From NCBI GenBank assembly GCA_958451615.1, contig CAUDQR010000038.1, forward strand, positions 1 through 7,068: a stretch of 7,068 nt of DNA, in the 5' to 3' direction. The notes below the pieces were generated by a model. It did not search any database. It saw nothing but the letters and a program-made list of their open reading frames with translations, and was not told the origin of the DNA. The DNA comes from an uncultured Collinsella sp. (lineage in GTDB: Bacteria; Actinomycetota; Coriobacteriia; Coriobacteriales; Coriobacteriaceae). Positions 6,971 through 7,068 of this stretch are shown in pieces (the stretch's first letter is position 1; the number at the start of each line of letters is the position of its first letter). Position numbers and translations under genes: made by a program.

Positions 6971-7000
6971 GTTATAAAACACAGCTACTATGTGAGACAA
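6971..7000 (-). promoter_or_regulatory. Candidate sigma-70-type promoter P2, distal to acpS
   Basis: On the minus strand TTGTCT (6995-7000) and TATAAC (6971-6976) are 18 bases apart, with the -10 matching 5 of 6 consensus positions. Both elements sit exactly 36 bases upstream of the matching elements of P1. A small imperfect dyad (CACA, seven bases, TGTG at 6980-6994) fills most of the spacer and could be chance or a protein site. This promoter would give a start near 6964 and a leader of about 60 bases. Confidence 0.45.
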
Positions 7001-7014
7001 ATTGCCCGAGATAC

Positions 7015-7044
7015 AAAAAAGGGGGAGGCCGCGAGGCCTCCCCC
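7015..7044 (-). terminator. Rho-independent terminator of an upstream minus-strand gene
   Basis: A perfect 10-bp GC-rich stem (GGGGGAGGCC at 7021-7030 with GGCCTCCCCC at 7035-7044) closes a four-base loop. Read on the minus strand the stem is followed by TTTTTT (7015-7020), so it terminates transcription coming from beyond the right edge and insulates the acpS operon. On the plus strand the stem is followed by TTCTTC, so it could also work weakly in the other direction. Two adjacent in-frame TGA triplets on the minus strand (7054-7059) may be the end of that upstream gene, but only about nine bases of it would be visible, so I do not call it. Confidence 0.9.
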
Positions 7045-7068
7045 TTCTTCAAGTCATCAGACGGCTCG

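Overview
The window is a compact run of six housekeeping genes, all on the minus strand, so the order of transcription is from high to low coordinates. Reading that way: acpS (holo-ACP synthase), nnr (bifunctional NAD(P)H-hydrate epimerase/dehydratase), alr (alanine racemase), a type-4 (family 4) iron-sulfur uracil-DNA glycosylase, tsaE, and one very long gene that fuses TsaB, RimI and TsaD in a single 794-residue polypeptide. Gaps between genes run from 0 to 12 nt, with one 14-nt overlap, so this looks like one operon. A strong Rho-independent terminator (7015-7044) closes off an upstream minus-strand gene lying outside the window. Two candidate sigma-70-type promoters sit between it and acpS. 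About 97% of the window is coding, and no RNA gene, mobile element, CRISPR array or phage remnant was seen.

Organism: the GC content is moderately high (a rough count gives about 70% in one stretch of the tsaD end and about 50% in one stretch of acpS). The gene set and order resemble Gram-positive clusters. From memory, B. subtilis has acpS-nnr-like-alr in one locus and tsaE-tsaB-rimI-tsaD in another, and M. tuberculosis has nnr...alr-tsaE-tsaB-rimI-tsaD. The TsaB-RimI-TsaD fusion together with this protein style suggests an actinobacterium of the class Coriobacteriia, with Collinsella or a relative as the best guess. This assignment is inference, not proven by the window.

How the genes work together: AcpS activates acyl carrier protein for fatty-acid synthesis. 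Nnr repairs damaged NAD(P)H. Alr supplies D-alanine for peptidoglycan. The glycosylase removes uracil from DNA. TsaE, TsaB and TsaD together transfer threonylcarbamoyl to A37 of ANN-decoding tRNAs (t6A); the enzyme that makes the donor, TsaC, is not in the window. RimI acetylates the N-terminus of ribosomal protein S18. The genes share growth-linked core roles rather than one pathway.

Two start sites were moved from the longest ORF to sites with a clear Shine-Dalgarno sequence: acpS to 6905 and the glycosylase to 3592. The start of the fusion gene was set at ATG 2466 rather than an upstream TTG. I found no novel system. The most notable items are the triple fusion, which keeps the ancestral gene order, the long C-terminal tail on AcpS, the glycosylase placed between alr and tsaE, and the evenly spaced tandem promoter candidates.
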